The notes below the pieces were generated by a model. That model did not search any database, was not told the origin of the DNA, and was given only the letters and a program-made list of their open reading frames with translations. Below, in pieces: positions 46,930 through 57,872 of a stretch of 64,000 bases of DNA (position 1 is the first letter of the stretch; every line of letters begins with the position of its first letter). The position numbers and the translations under genes are program-made. This DNA comes from Marsupella aquatica. Its lineage: Eukaryota; Marchantiophyta. The stretch covers positions 19,220,001 to 19,284,000 of the forward strand of contig OZ316897.1 in NCBI GenBank assembly GCA_973895155.1. The letters are read 5' to 3'.

Positions 46930-47880
46930 GTTTAGGGTTGGAAAACACTTTGGGGTGTCAAACGGCTATTAAGGTTTGTCAAACGACATTTAAGGTATGT
47001 TAAGTGCCCATAAGTTAACATGGAAGGGGTGTCAATGGATGTTTGGGTTGTAAGGATAACTAGAATATAAGTTAACAAAGGTTTGGGTTTAATTAAAGGT
47101 TAGGTTTATATTTGGTTTTAATCTAGGAGTATTTGGTTTAATTAAGGGGGTTAAAACTTGGGTTAGGTTGGAATAAAAGGGTTGGGTTTAAATTAATGGG
47201 TTTGGCTTAGGGTTCAAGGTAGAGGTTTGCATTAGGTTGTGAGTAATTACAGGGGTTGGGTTTGGTTTTAGTTGAGGGGTTGAATTGTGGTTGTTTTTTA
47301 AAGGGATTGGGTTTGGTTTTTAGTTGGGGGGTTTAATTGTGGTTTTTTTAAAGGGGTTGGGTTTCTAATGTAAGTGTTTGGGTTGGGGTGTAACATGATA
47401 TAGGGTTGGATTTGGTTCTAATTGAGGGGGTACAATTTTTGCTTAAGTTTTAAAAAAGGGCCTCAATTTAGGGGTTAGGGTGAAGTTTAGAATAACTATA
47501 GGGGTGGGGGTTGGCCTATATAGGTAAAGTAAGGTGTAGATAGGATAAGAGTTTTATATGTAATTGGGGGATTTGGGTTGGGTTTAGGGTAAAGGTTTGA
47601 AATTTTAATGAGGGATTTGGGTATTGGTTAGGATAAGGGTAAGGGTTTAGGGTGCTTGAGGGATTTGGGTTAGGTTTTAATGAAGGGTTTCATTTCATGG
47701 TTTGGGTTTAGGGTAGGTGTTTGGGTTTAGGGTAAAGGTTTGAATTTTTAATGAGGGATTTAGGTATTGGTTAGGATAAGGGTAAGGGTTTAGGGTGATT
47801 GAGGGATTTGGGTTAGGTTTTAATGAAGGGTTTCATTTCATGGTTTGGGTTTAGGGTAGGGTTTGGGTTACTTATATTTC
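46930..47880 (+). promoter_or_regulatory. G/T-rich telomere-like tract between the two divergent CACTA genes
   Basis: About 950 bp in which the + strand has almost no C and many GGGTTTAGGG, GGGTTTGG and GGGATTTGGG runs, variants of the plant telomere unit TTTAGGG. A ~143-bp unit is duplicated in tandem (starts 47580 and 47723). It occupies the shared promoter space of the leftward and rightward genes. Four close G-runs recur, so G-quadruplex or R-loop formation is possible (inference). Confidence 0.75.
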
Positions 47881-48301
47881 TTTGTCTATCTCATTAACAT
47901 GGAGAGGAAAACTCTTTGGCGTTGTAGGGCACTTCCCCATGTTTTTTAAAGTTTTGGCTAATGCATGATAATGCCTTGCGAGAGCCCGGGCATCTGAAAG
48001 GTATAACATTTTCTCATGCATTTCTAGTCATTGCTGTAAATATGGAGGGTTATAATCTATCATCCTTTTTTTCTGGTTCACCATAAGGCATGGCTTAATT
48101 CATTGTATATTGGCAGATTTTCCCCTCCTTCCAGATTTGGTTCATGAAATTTGAGCCACAAGATCCGTCAAGGCATTGCTAAGCCCGGGTCTCATAAAGG
48201 TATTTTTCTGTCAATTCTTTTTAATATGTTTAGGTAGGGATTATCAATGATGGTTTTGGTGAAGTTTTTACTAATCGCCTTCCAATTGCTATACTTGTCA
48301 G

Positions 48302-49463
48302 ATGTCTTCATCCTCTACAACTTCCACCACATCAGATTCCTCTTCCAATGAAGAAAGTCATCCTCCTCCTCAACCTGAACCAACCGTACGTCGACCTAGT
48401 GGTCCACCACGCCAACTTTGTGGTTGTAAAAAATGTATGGGGATGGTTGTCCAAAAGTCATATGTATGTGCGGAGCACATTGCTCGATATGGCCAACATC
48501 GAGGTCTTACACCGGGAGCTTCTTCATCCCGTATGGTGAGTTGTAAACTTACTGTGATTTCCATTTTATTTTGTAAATCTTGCTAGGTAGCATAAAATAA
48601 AATTTGGGAGGTTCATCACACTCACTTGGTTCCATTTCTTCCTATAGGTATCCAGTAGGCCTACACCCACTACACCAACACCCTATGTTCCCTCACAAGG
48701 AGTTCTAGATGCTATAGGCTCGGCACTTTCACAAGCTTTTCGTTTAGTGGCAGCAGGGCAAGGTAGTGTTGGGACAATTAAGGGTGACGGTATTGTTACA
48801 AGAGGGAAAAAAAAGTCAAAAAGACAGCCTAGAGGGGAAGTGGATCAGTACACTTGTAGGGTTGATGGTAGATGGGGCCCTTGTACCTTCACAAGGAAGT
48901 GTGTTCCTATCATAAAGGATTGGAATCCGGAGTGCCTTGGTTTGCCATGTGATATAACCTATGGTGAGGAGATAGAAGTTTGGGGAAGACGTTGGGTTGT
49001 CAAGAGTTCGACCCTAGGGGAGAGGCATGGGTATGGGATTTTCTCTTGTCAGGACATTATTGTGGATGATATGGGTGGAAAAGGGCGCTCTTCAGATGGA
49101 CCAACGTTGTTCCCGTATGGTGGACCCATTTACAAGAGGAGACATTGGAACATGATCCTTGTTCAACACCCTGAGTGGAAGACTTATGCATTGGACATGG
49201 ATACTTTTGATGGTTGCACCAGAAAGTATTGTGACCAGCGTATAATTGATGGTGATCCCATCCGTAGTGGGAATATTGCCGGTTTCATCAACAGTACTGT
49301 GGGGACCCGGCCTAAGCGTAGGAAAAACTGTGAATGGGTTTTTGTTGATGGTCCCCCTCCAGCCCCTTATGGGCAGAGATATCATCATGACCATTGTCTA
49401 GTTGTAGCTAATAGGACCATTCTGGTTGGAGAGGAGTTGTTTACACATTATGAATGGGATTAG
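48302..49463 (+). CDS. CACTA-borne Cys-rich/SET-domain protein (splice form 1)
   Basis: Exon 1 (48302-48535, 78 codons) and exon 2 (48648-49463) join in phase 0 through GTGAGT and CCTATAG: 349 residues. Exon 1 is Ser/Pro-rich, then LCGCKKC...VCAEHIARYG, a CxCxxC...H pattern like the transposase-associated domain. Exon 2 carries a SET-like domain: GYGIFS (~206-211), LFPYGG (~233-237), IDGD (~278), GNIAGFINS (~286-294), NCEW (~305) and GEELFTHYEW (~339-348), at the end. In SET enzymes these segments bind S-adenosylmethionine and hold the catalytic Tyr. The usual NHSC is NST here and there is no Cys-rich post-SET, so activity is uncertain. A histone or protein methyltransferase-like role in protecting or opening the transposon is inference. 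Confidence 0.8.
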
Positions 49464-49613
49464 GATTACTTTAGGAACATGTATTATACGTTCATCGTAT
49501 GTGAACGTATGTTTTGTAATGACATGTTCTTTTTATATTGTTAATAATATGTTTCGAGCACTACTATATTTGGCGTTAATTTCATTGTGAATACTTTATT
49601 GTATTTTCTATAG

Positions 49614-52600
49614 AATGTGCGGCCTAGTCAAGATATGTTGCCAAGGAGGTTGAGAGCTACATATCAAGAAATGGGCTTGCCACAAGACGGGGAAACATCA
49701 TCAGCAGATTCCTCATCAAGTGACAATGATAATGACAGTCCAGATGAAGGGGCACCTCGGACAGATTATGAGGTCATGCAAGACCAAGAGTCAGCCATGG
49801 ATGACTTCATGACAGATTGGTTTGGTGTAGACATTGGTGGTGAAGGAGGTGTCCCACCCAATGAAGGAGACCCTCCACCAAATGTTGCACATGATCCAAG
49901 GCCTCAACGTACACCTGAAGGACAAAAACAATGGGAAGAAGCTGAGGCACATGCTAGAACACCTATTTATGGGGGTGCTCGTTTGAATAGACTATCTGCC
50001 ATCTTGGCATTGATGAATCTTCATGCAAAACACAAGGCAAGCAATACGCTACTATCGGATTTGTTTGCAATTTGCCATGATCTCTTGTTACCTAGTGAAA
50101 ATCTGTTGCCAGGAACTTGGAAGGAGGCAAAGAGGGTTCTATCATCCATTGGCATGGAATACCATATCATTCATGCTTGTGTGAATGACTGCATTCTCTA
50201 TCATGAGACCAATGCCAGCGCAACTGAGTGTCCAATTTGTCAAGAGCCTCGATATGAAACCAACATGTTGACCTCAAAGGTGCCTAGAAAAGCTGTTCGT
50301 TGGTTTCCTATTATTCCTCGATTGTTGCACATGTACCGATGTTCTGACTTGGCAGAATTGATGGTATGGCATAAGACACATCGATTAGAGGCCGGTGTCA
50401 TGCGGTTGCCAGTTGATTCCCCTGCTCACAAGCATGTGGAGTCACAATGGCCAGAATTTGCACGTGACCCTCGTCATGTGAGGTTGGGGTTGGCATCAGA
50501 TGGGGTAAGCCCACACTCCCTTGGAGGGAAAGGGCGCCCTACTTCGGTTTGGCCGGTGGTTGTTATGAATTACAACCTTCCCCCATGGTTGTCCATGAAA
50601 AAGGGATTCTTATTGCTATCATTGATTATCCCAGGTCCATCTAAGGTAAAAAACATGGACACCTACTTGGCGCTCTTGGTTGGGGAACTCCATAAATTAT
50701 GGGGGGGTGTATGGGCATATGATGGTCGGACAACTATAGGAGGGTTACCACGTGTCTTCCAATTGAAGGGAATCATTATGTGGACCATGCATGACTATCC
50801 AGGTGAGTGGTATGGATTTGTATTTTTTTCATGTATTGGAGATCAAGTTTGTTTGGAAGGAAGTCCCTCTTTAATTCTATGTACATGAACTTTTCAATTC
50901 CTTTGACTCTAATTGAGAATGTTATTTTGTGAGCAGGGTTTGGGTTTGTTTCTGGGTTCCAAACTCAAGGGTACAAGGCATGCTCCACTTGTGGTCCAAG
51001 CCTTCACGATATGGCCAAGTACTCAAAATGGCTGCACAAGATAATCTACCTTGGTCATACCAAGTTTCTTCCACTTGGGCATCACATGAGGTCTGACCCC
51101 CTTTTGTTTTCAGACTTTGACATGATCAATGGTGATGAGCGTGAGATACCTGACCGCACAACATTTTCGTATTGGAAATCCATAGCTGATAGGGTGGCAG
51201 ACCCTGAAGATGCCATGGGATTTGATGGTAGTGGATTGACAAGGTGGGGTATACTGGCCACTTTGCCCTATTGGCCTGAGTTGAAGATTCATCACTTGTT
51301 AGACCCCATGCATATAGAGGGAAATGTTGGGAAGGCTTTGATCAAGCACTTAATTTTATGGGGAAAAGAACATTAATTTTAGGGAGGCATGCCAGGATCT
51401 AGAACGACATCCAGATGTATGGATAACAGTTGATGAATCCACAGGGATGGAACATCGTCCTTCAGCTCCATGGGTTTTGAGTGTTGGTGAAAGAAGAGAG
51501 TTTCGACAACGCATAGGGCAGATCATGCGGTTTCCTACAGGCTATGGTGCCAATCTACGTAAGGCTTTTGGGATGGAGGACAGTCATAAATGGCCAATGT
51601 ATCTCAAGACACATGACTATCATCGTTTACTACAACATATACTTCCTGTGGCAATCATAGGTTTGGGGAGTGAAGAAGTGCAAGACGCCCTTTGGTCACT
51701 AGGCACTTTGTTGAGATGGATATGCTCAAAGGAAATATATGAAGAAGAGATACCACGGATGGAGGTATTGGCAGCAGAGGTGGTATGCAAGTTGGAGAAG
51801 GCCCTCCCTCCTTCCTTCTTTGATTGTCAGATGCATCTTCTCGTTCATCTTGTGAGGGAGGTTGCCATTGCCGGTCCGGTGCATTGTAGGTGGATGTATT
51901 GGCTGGAAAGGTATATGGCCGTGTTAAAGGCTTATGTACGGAACCGTGCACGAGTGGAGGGGAGCATGGCAACTGGATACTTGGCAGCTGAGAGTATGTT
52001 TTATTGTAGTAACATCTTAGCTACCATTGATCCTAGTTTTCCACGCACTTGGATGGAAGAGAGGGAAGTGGAGGAGGACCGTTTAACAAGTGCAAAAAAA
52101 ACACGCTTACTAACCGCAGTGGAGTTGACACAGGTTAGTACTTTCATGTTGAGTAACAGCAATGTGATGGAAGATTGGAGAGAGTTTTATGAGGATGCAA
52201 AGAGGGAGAGTCGTCGCCCAAGGATCTTTCCAAAGTTCCTTGAGTATATGAAGGAGAAAGTACTTCAGTTGGATGCTATGGTGGCCCAAGGTGAGAATGT
52301 ATCACATTTTCCAGATATGACTCCTGAGGTTCGAACAATTGTTCATGGTCCTTTAAGACTTGTTCAAACCAGAACAGCAATGTGGACACAAGGGAGGCAT
52401 TTCAGGATTTCTGACCTTGATGAGAAGAGGGGAAGAACTTTTGATTGTGGAGTTCAAGGGCAGTTCATGCAAGATTCACAAAGTAGCCGTCATGACACTA
52501 ATGTGATCAGAGATGTGGTGCCTCACTATGGGAAGATTGAGGAGATCTTGATCATATCCTATGATGCCGATTCCAAATTTGAAGAGTATGTCTTCAAGTG

Positions 52601-52889
52601 TAAGTGGTTCAAAATTCACCTGGTTGGTGATAATCGCACGGTACTTCTTGATGAGTGTGGGTTTACTCGACTGAAGACATCAGCAACTAGCTTTCAACCA
52701 TCTCATTGGCAAACATCTGAACCATTTACATTCCCAAGTCACCTTGAGCAGTGTTTCTATATTCCGTACCCACCAGACCTAGAGTGGTCAGTTGTTATAC
52801 CGTATGTGCCACGGTCCCGTTCCATTATCTCGGAAAAACCTGACGTTATTATTGTGTCAAATGGAGGCGAGGATGAGGACCAGGTTTGA
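49614..52889 (+). CDS. CACTA TNP2 transposase, with DUF4218 and DUF4216 regions (splice form 2 shares exon 1 at 48302-48535)
   Basis: Exon 49614-50802, intron 50803-50936 (AG/GTGAGT...GAGCAG), then 50937-52889. The acceptor TTTTCTATAG at 49613 puts this exon in phase 0 with exon 1 at 48535, so a Cys-rich/TNP2 product is possible; otherwise translation could start at the ATG at 49635. TNP2 marks: AKRVLSSIGMEYHIIHACVNDC, CPICQEPRYE, VPRKAVRWFPIIPRLLHMY, LASDGVSP, VMNYNLPPWL, then ACSTCG and LLDPMHIEGNVGKAL. After that come DUF4218 (KTHDYHRLLQHILPVAI, PPSFFDCQMHLLVHLV, RWMYWLERYM) and DUF4216 (YVFKCKWFKIH). The enzyme cuts and joins CACTA ends. Near 51360-51376 the frame shifts by one base with a TAA at 51374, so this copy may be broken. 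Confidence 0.9.
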
Positions 52890-53219
52890 TGCACTAGTAG
52901 TAAAACTTGTTGTGGGCCCAGAATTTGACCCTAAACTAACTATCATGGTTTTATTTATATTAACATATTACTTTTCTTCTTTTGTTTTACAAACACTTAA
53001 TTGGACTTTGAAATTTCATCTCACTGTTATATATGCAACCTTAGCCGTTTCCAAAGCTATCCTCATGCATGCCACCTTTTTGAAAACCCTAGCTGTAACC
53101 TAAACACATGCATTCTCCATCTTGTAAAGAAACTCTCTCAAACATTTCCATTCTACAAAATTTTCAAACAACTCTCTTTGCAAAACATTTTCAAGCTTGT
53201 CAAGAAGCAACTTCTGAAC

Positions 53220-53632
53220 ACTTTGTGAATAACACACCATCGGTAATTGTGATGCCAATGTGTTCTCAACTTTGCGAATCAACTGGATTCGGTAACTTGC
53301 GACTATTTATGCTTCACAATATTGTGCGAAGCTAATAGGTTCACAATATATATTTGAGTACATTATTATCGCTAAATTATGAAACAAAAGAGATCCAAAT
53401 GCAGTCGCGATGGTCGCGGATCCACAAATACTTTGCGAGACGAATAGTATCTGAAAGAGTTGCGAATTCAATCCAATCTCCAACAAATTGCGAGGTATTT
53501 AGCTTCACAACACCTGTGAGCATGGTTTATTGTGATGCGTGTTTGATCACAAAATATCTGGAGTCGATGACATCGCAAGACCATCCCAGCGTCAAAAAAA
53601 AGCTTCGCAAAAGGGGCCAATATGTAGTAGTG
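53220..53632. promoter_or_regulatory. Right subterminal region of the CACTA element
   Basis: TTTGCGAA, TTGCGAC, GTGCGAAG, TTGCGAGG and AGCTTCGCAA motifs lead to the terminal inverted repeat ending TAGTG; mirrored by the same motif at the left end (43765-44290). Confidence 0.8.
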
Positions 53633-53635
53633 AAG

Positions 53636-55975
53636 TCAGGCCTAGTACAAGTCATCAAATACATCAGACTGCCTACTGCCTTCTCATAAGGAATCTTAGC
53701 CATCAGACCTTTCTCCACAGCATCCGTAGGAGAGAAAGCCGATGATAACTTGAAATGTGAAGCTAAAGGAATACTCACTGGCTTATAGTTCTCCATGTTG
53801 AATCGTGCAAGTACTTTCTTCGCATACTGGCCTTGACTCAAGCACAACTGTCCAGTCTCAGAGTTCCTAAAAATCTCCATCCCTAAGATTCTCTTGGCCT
53901 TACCAAGATCCTTCATCTTGAATTCAGCACTCAATTTCAGAATGTCAACCTTAGATTGATCTTTAGCCACAATCAACATGTCATCCACATAGATAACCAG
54001 AATGATGAAACCAAATACATCATTCTTGACTGATTTTGTATACACACAAGGATCATACATCATCCTTGTAAAACCTTAAGCAAGCATGAAATCATCAAAC
54101 CGCTTGTTTCACTGTCTGGGAGACTGCTTCAATCCATACAAGGACTTGAGCAATCTGCAAACTAAGTTCTCTTGGCCCTTCTTCATAAAGCCTAGTGGCT
54201 GTCTCATGAAGATCAGCTCTTCCAAGTTGCCATAGAGAAAAGCAGTAACAACATCCATCTGATCCATCACCAGACCAAAAAACACAACAAGCTGACACAA
54301 GATCCGAATTGTGGAATACTTAGCAACCGGTGAAAAGACCTCATTGTAATCCACTCCTTTGTCCTGAGTGAATCCCTTGGCAACAAGCCTTGCCTTGTAG
54401 ATCTTGTCTCCACCCTCTGAAGGACTATCCTTCAACTTGTAAATCCACTTGCTGTCTACCACTTGCTGACCTCTTGGAAGCTCCACCAGTTCCCATGTTT
54501 TGTTGTCACTCAAAGATTACAACTCCCTTTGCATTGCTGCATTCCACTCATGCTTCTGCTCTGAAGCACAAGCCTCACTATACGAAGAAGGCTCTCCTTC
54601 TTCCAAGATCAAAGCCATATCATCTTCATCAGGTGCAATGTCAATATCATCTAGCTTACTTAGATGAGTCTGCCCATTGACCATACCTGGTAGGAGCTCT
54701 AGTAGAACGACTGGAAGTTCTTCTAGTAGATGACTCAGGCTGATCTATTGCTGCTGCTGGTTGAATTTGAGGTACCCTAGCAACAATCTGCTCCTCTTGT
54801 TCCATCACAGGAACCAGCTCCAAGCCCGGAGCTTCTCCATCTCTCCTATCATGAACTGCATCATGACTAATCTCCCCCTCAACCCGGTCCGGGATGGGAG
54901 ATTTCCCCTTGTCAGTATGGGAGTCCTGAGAACTCTCCCCCTCCTTTGATGATCTGGATTCATTAAAGGACACATCTCTACTGACAATTAGCTTACAGCT
55001 TACTGGATCCCATAACCTATAACCCTTCACACCTTTCTGATAACCAAGGAAAATGCACTTCTTCGACTTGGACTCCAGCTTGGATCGAAGCTGGGAAGGT
55101 GTAAGCACATAAGCATCACATCCAAAAATCCTCACATGTGAGTAATCTGCTGGACGCCCGTACCTCATTTCAAATGGCGTCTTGAATCCAATAGAACTAG
55201 ATGGAGAAAAATTTACCAAATAAGCTGCAGTGTTGACAGCTTCAGCCCAAAACTCATGTGGTAAGCATGATTGACTCAACATACTCCTCGAGCGGTCCAA
55301 TAGTGTTCGGTTGAGTCTCTCAGAAACACCATTCTGCTGAGGAGTATAACTTGTTGTGAGATGGCGGGTAATCCCCTACTTCTTACAATACGTTCCAAAT
55401 TCCGCGGAACTGTATTCACCGCCGTTATCCGATTGAAGATATCTCACCTTATTACCAGTCTGATTCTCAACTTGGGCTTTCCACTCCTTAAAAGTGGCAA
55501 AAACATCAGACTTATTGTGTAGAAAGTATATCCACACATACCTTGAGTAATCGTCTATGAACATGACATAGTATAACCGTCCAGAATGTGAGGGAGTAGG
55601 GGCTGGACCCCACACATCACTATGTACATACTCAAGTACCTCCTTGCTGGTGTGAGTTCCAACTCCGAAGGGTTTCCTGTGCTACTTCCCTAGCACACAG
55701 TGCTCACAAAATTCCAACTTACAAGATTGCAAATTAGAAAGTAATCCTTTCTTCTGAAGAATAACCAAACCTTTTTCACTCATGTGGCCCAAACAGAAGT
55801 GCCACAGCCAGGCCGTCTCCTCATGAGATAAGGTTACATTGGCTTCATCACAAACTACACTGCCCTCCAAAATGTATAGATTGCTATGTCTCTTTCCCTT
55901 CAATACAACTTTAGTACCAGTTGAAACCTGAAGGACACCATTAGCAGAGCTCCACTGATGGCCATTTGCTTCTAA
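53636..55975 (-). pseudogene. Copia copy 2: integrase and reverse transcriptase
   Basis: Leftward: 55975-55682 pre-integrase (HFCLGHMSEKGL, C..C), a stop at about 55681, 55615-55376 integrase core (HSDVWGP-like, FIDDYSRY, SDNGGEYSSAEF), a stop at about 55375, 55300-54656 integrase end and linker (ERLNRT before it, IFGCDAYV), then 54513-54109 and 54063-53636 reverse transcriptase (DSKWIYKLK, KARLVAKGFTQ, VIYVDDMLIVAK). The catalytic motifs are still readable, but several in-frame TAG stops and frame changes near 54510 and 54100 show it cannot be translated as a whole. Both ends abut CACTA insertions. Confidence 0.92.
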
Positions 55976-56312
55976 CACTAGTACATATTAAGCTGATTTC
56001 CGATGCTCAATTTTTGCAAACAATCGGCGTCCGATTCTTTTAGCATCGGAAATTCCGATTATCAAAAAATGGCAATATGCCATACTCTCGACTTCGGATA
56101 TCTTCATTTCCGATATAATTGACAACGAAACCTTTCCGATGCGTTAAAAAACGGATCATATCCGTTAGAAAACACATCGGATCCCTCAACAGAAACTTTG
56201 ATTGATATGTCCGATGTTTTTTGTAACGAAAATGATGTGCGTTACAATATTGATCGGAAACTTTCCGTAGTTAATAATAACGGATATTATATCCGATTGT
56301 GCTAACATGGCA

Positions 56313-56465
56313 AAGTCCGATGCTGGGAGTATGGGAAAGTCCGATGCTAGAAGAATGGGAAAGTCCGATGCTGGAAGAATGGGAAAGTCCGATGCTGGGA
56401 GTATGGGAAAGTCCGATGCTAGAAGAATGGGAAAGTCCGATGCTGGGAGTATGGGAAAGTCTGGT
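56313..56465 (+). repeat. Left 24-bp repeat array of the small CACTA element
   Basis: Seven tandem 24-bp units starting AAGTCCGATGCT and ending ATGGGA; the starts fall exactly every 24 bases from 56313 to 56457. Confidence 0.93.
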
Positions 56466-57311
56466 TATGACAAAAAGAAAATTTTTGATTGTGTTAGAAT
56501 GAAAAGTTTTGATGTGTTAGATGGGGTATGTGGTTGCACTGACATACTCTTCCCAAAAGATGCAATCATTCTTGCATGCATGAATAACTTCATACTTGAG
56601 GCAAATGGACTTGAGTGTTATTTTTGCCTCATTCCAAGACCCAGCATATTGTTCCCTTACGGAAATATGTGCTCAACATGCCAAGTCCAAAATACATCAT
56701 CTAGAAGGAGGTTGCTTGTCCCATGTAGTCTTTGTTGCAAGTCCAACAACAACATAGTTGATAAAAGATGAGACAATCAGGAGCCATTGACGCTGAGGCT
56801 TTGGAAGGACCAAAATATCATCCATAACTAATAAGCCATAATTATCCCATATCAAATCTAATGAAGGAGGGCTTTACTATCCATGAATGACCCCTGCCAG
56901 ATTTCTATTGGTTTCTCCTAGGGGAATGTAATAGGGTAACTAGAATAGGTCACTTGATGCAAAGATCTAATCTCATGATAGAGAAAAATGGATCAAGAAT
57001 GGGTCCAAATTATGGGTCTTAGTAAACTCACAAGTGTATAAAATCCCCAAACACTCTAAGTCAAACAACAAAAGTGCTAAGCTTGCATGTACAATGTAAG
57101 GAATAAGAACCACAAAGTTAAGCTCATGTTGGAGGAATAGCAATTGGGATGGGTGACCAATTAGTTGAGAAAATTTGAAGAGTTCACATGTCAAGGGAGA
57201 TGGGCACCTAGCTCATAGTTCCAAATGAAAGTAGAAACCCAATTAAAGGAAGAGATGGGTGACCTGAGCATGTCGCGTCCGCTGAAATGCATATCCCATT
57301 TTGATTGCTTT

Positions 57312-57460
57312 GGACTTTCCCATTCTCCTAGCATCGGACTTTCCCATTCTCTCACCATCGGACTTTCCCATTCTCCTAGCATCGGACTTTCCCATTCTCC
57401 CACCATCGAACTTTCCCATTCTCCCTTCCCATTCTCCCACCATCGGACTTTCCGATAGAA
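57312..57460 (-). repeat. Right 24-bp repeat array, inverted relative to the left one
   Basis: About six units of GGACTTTCCCATTCTCCTAGCATC, the reverse complement of the left array, at 57312, 57336, 57360, 57384, 57408 and 57445. Confidence 0.93.
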
Positions 57461-57599
57461 GTCTGATTGTCGATATCCGATACTATTAAAATGGCATGTT
57501 GCGATGCTAGTAGTATCGGATATATGGTTTTTCAAATTTTATTTTACAAAGGCGTCCGATGTGGAGAGAATCGGAAAAAGGAGGTAAAATGTACTAGTA

Positions 57600-57872
57600 T
57601 AAAACTCCAAGTGAAATGAGATTTTTCATCATGCTGGGAATATGTCTCACATTCCTCAACGTTCTCACAACACCATCAAACATCTGAAATCTTACAGATC
57701 CAAGTCCAACAACTTGACATGGGATTCCATTTCCCATCAACACTGACCCATTGGAAACCGTGTAAGAACAGAAACAATTTCTCCTAGAGCAAATGTGAAA
57801 AGTACATGCACTATCTAGAATCCAGTCATCACTACCTGGATTTGACACTACGTTGAGAGCATAATCTTGACA
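57600..57872 (-). pseudogene. Copia copy 2: protease region
   Basis: Reads SDDWILDSACTFHICSRR, the Copia protease site with DSA in place of the common DSG, and ends at the small CACTA insertion. It is in the same frame as gag to its right, separated from it by one TGA at 57871-57873. Confidence 0.85.

Larger units (their letters stand above)
43750..53632 (+). mobile_element. CACTA (En/Spm) DNA transposon, 9,883 bp, carrying a SET-domain exon
   Basis: Starts CACTACAACACTATCGGCC and ends GGCCAATATGTAGTAGTG, imperfect inverted termini; a 3-bp target duplication AAG flanks it (43747-43749, 53633-53635). Both ends are studded with the short motif TTGCGAA/TTCGCAA in both orientations, as expected for subterminal transposase-binding sites. 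It holds two divergent genes: a leftward three-exon gene (46580-44783) and a rightward gene (48302-52889) with a SET exon and TNP2 transposase exons. It sits inside the reverse-transcriptase/RNase H part of Copia copy 2. A frame break in the transposase near 51370 may make this copy inactive. Confidence 0.95.
55976..57599. mobile_element. Non-autonomous CACTA element, 1,624 bp
   Basis: Starts CACTAGTACATATT; the right end, read inward, is TACTAGTACATTTT, so the terminus is an imperfect ~14-bp inverted repeat with one terminal base changed. A 3-bp duplication TAA flanks it (55973-55975, 57600-57602), and removing the element with one copy restores the Copia frame. Its subterminal motif is TCCGATGC, unlike that of the larger element, so it belongs to another CACTA family. 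No transposase frame is present in the ~840-bp middle. Confidence 0.9.

Noticed and set aside
46930-47880. True interstitial telomere
   Set aside because: Units are too irregular (GGGTTT, GGGATTT, GGGTTAGG mixed) and the tract lies inside a transposon between its genes.
49440-49640. Direct SET-TNP2 fusion protein
   Set aside because: The SET frame ends in TAG at 49461 and no GT donor before it would keep the GEEL-HY end; alternative splicing from exon 1 is the simpler reading.
51300-51380. Intron to bypass the transposase frame break
   Set aside because: A GT...AG pair (about 51319-51378) exists but would remove residues that match TNP2 after MHIE-N.
56307-56771. 154-codon + frame with an octapeptide repeat (MGKSDAR(R/S))
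   Set aside because: The repeat is the CACTA subterminal array, 24 bp and so a multiple of three; the open frame follows from that and the rest matches nothing.
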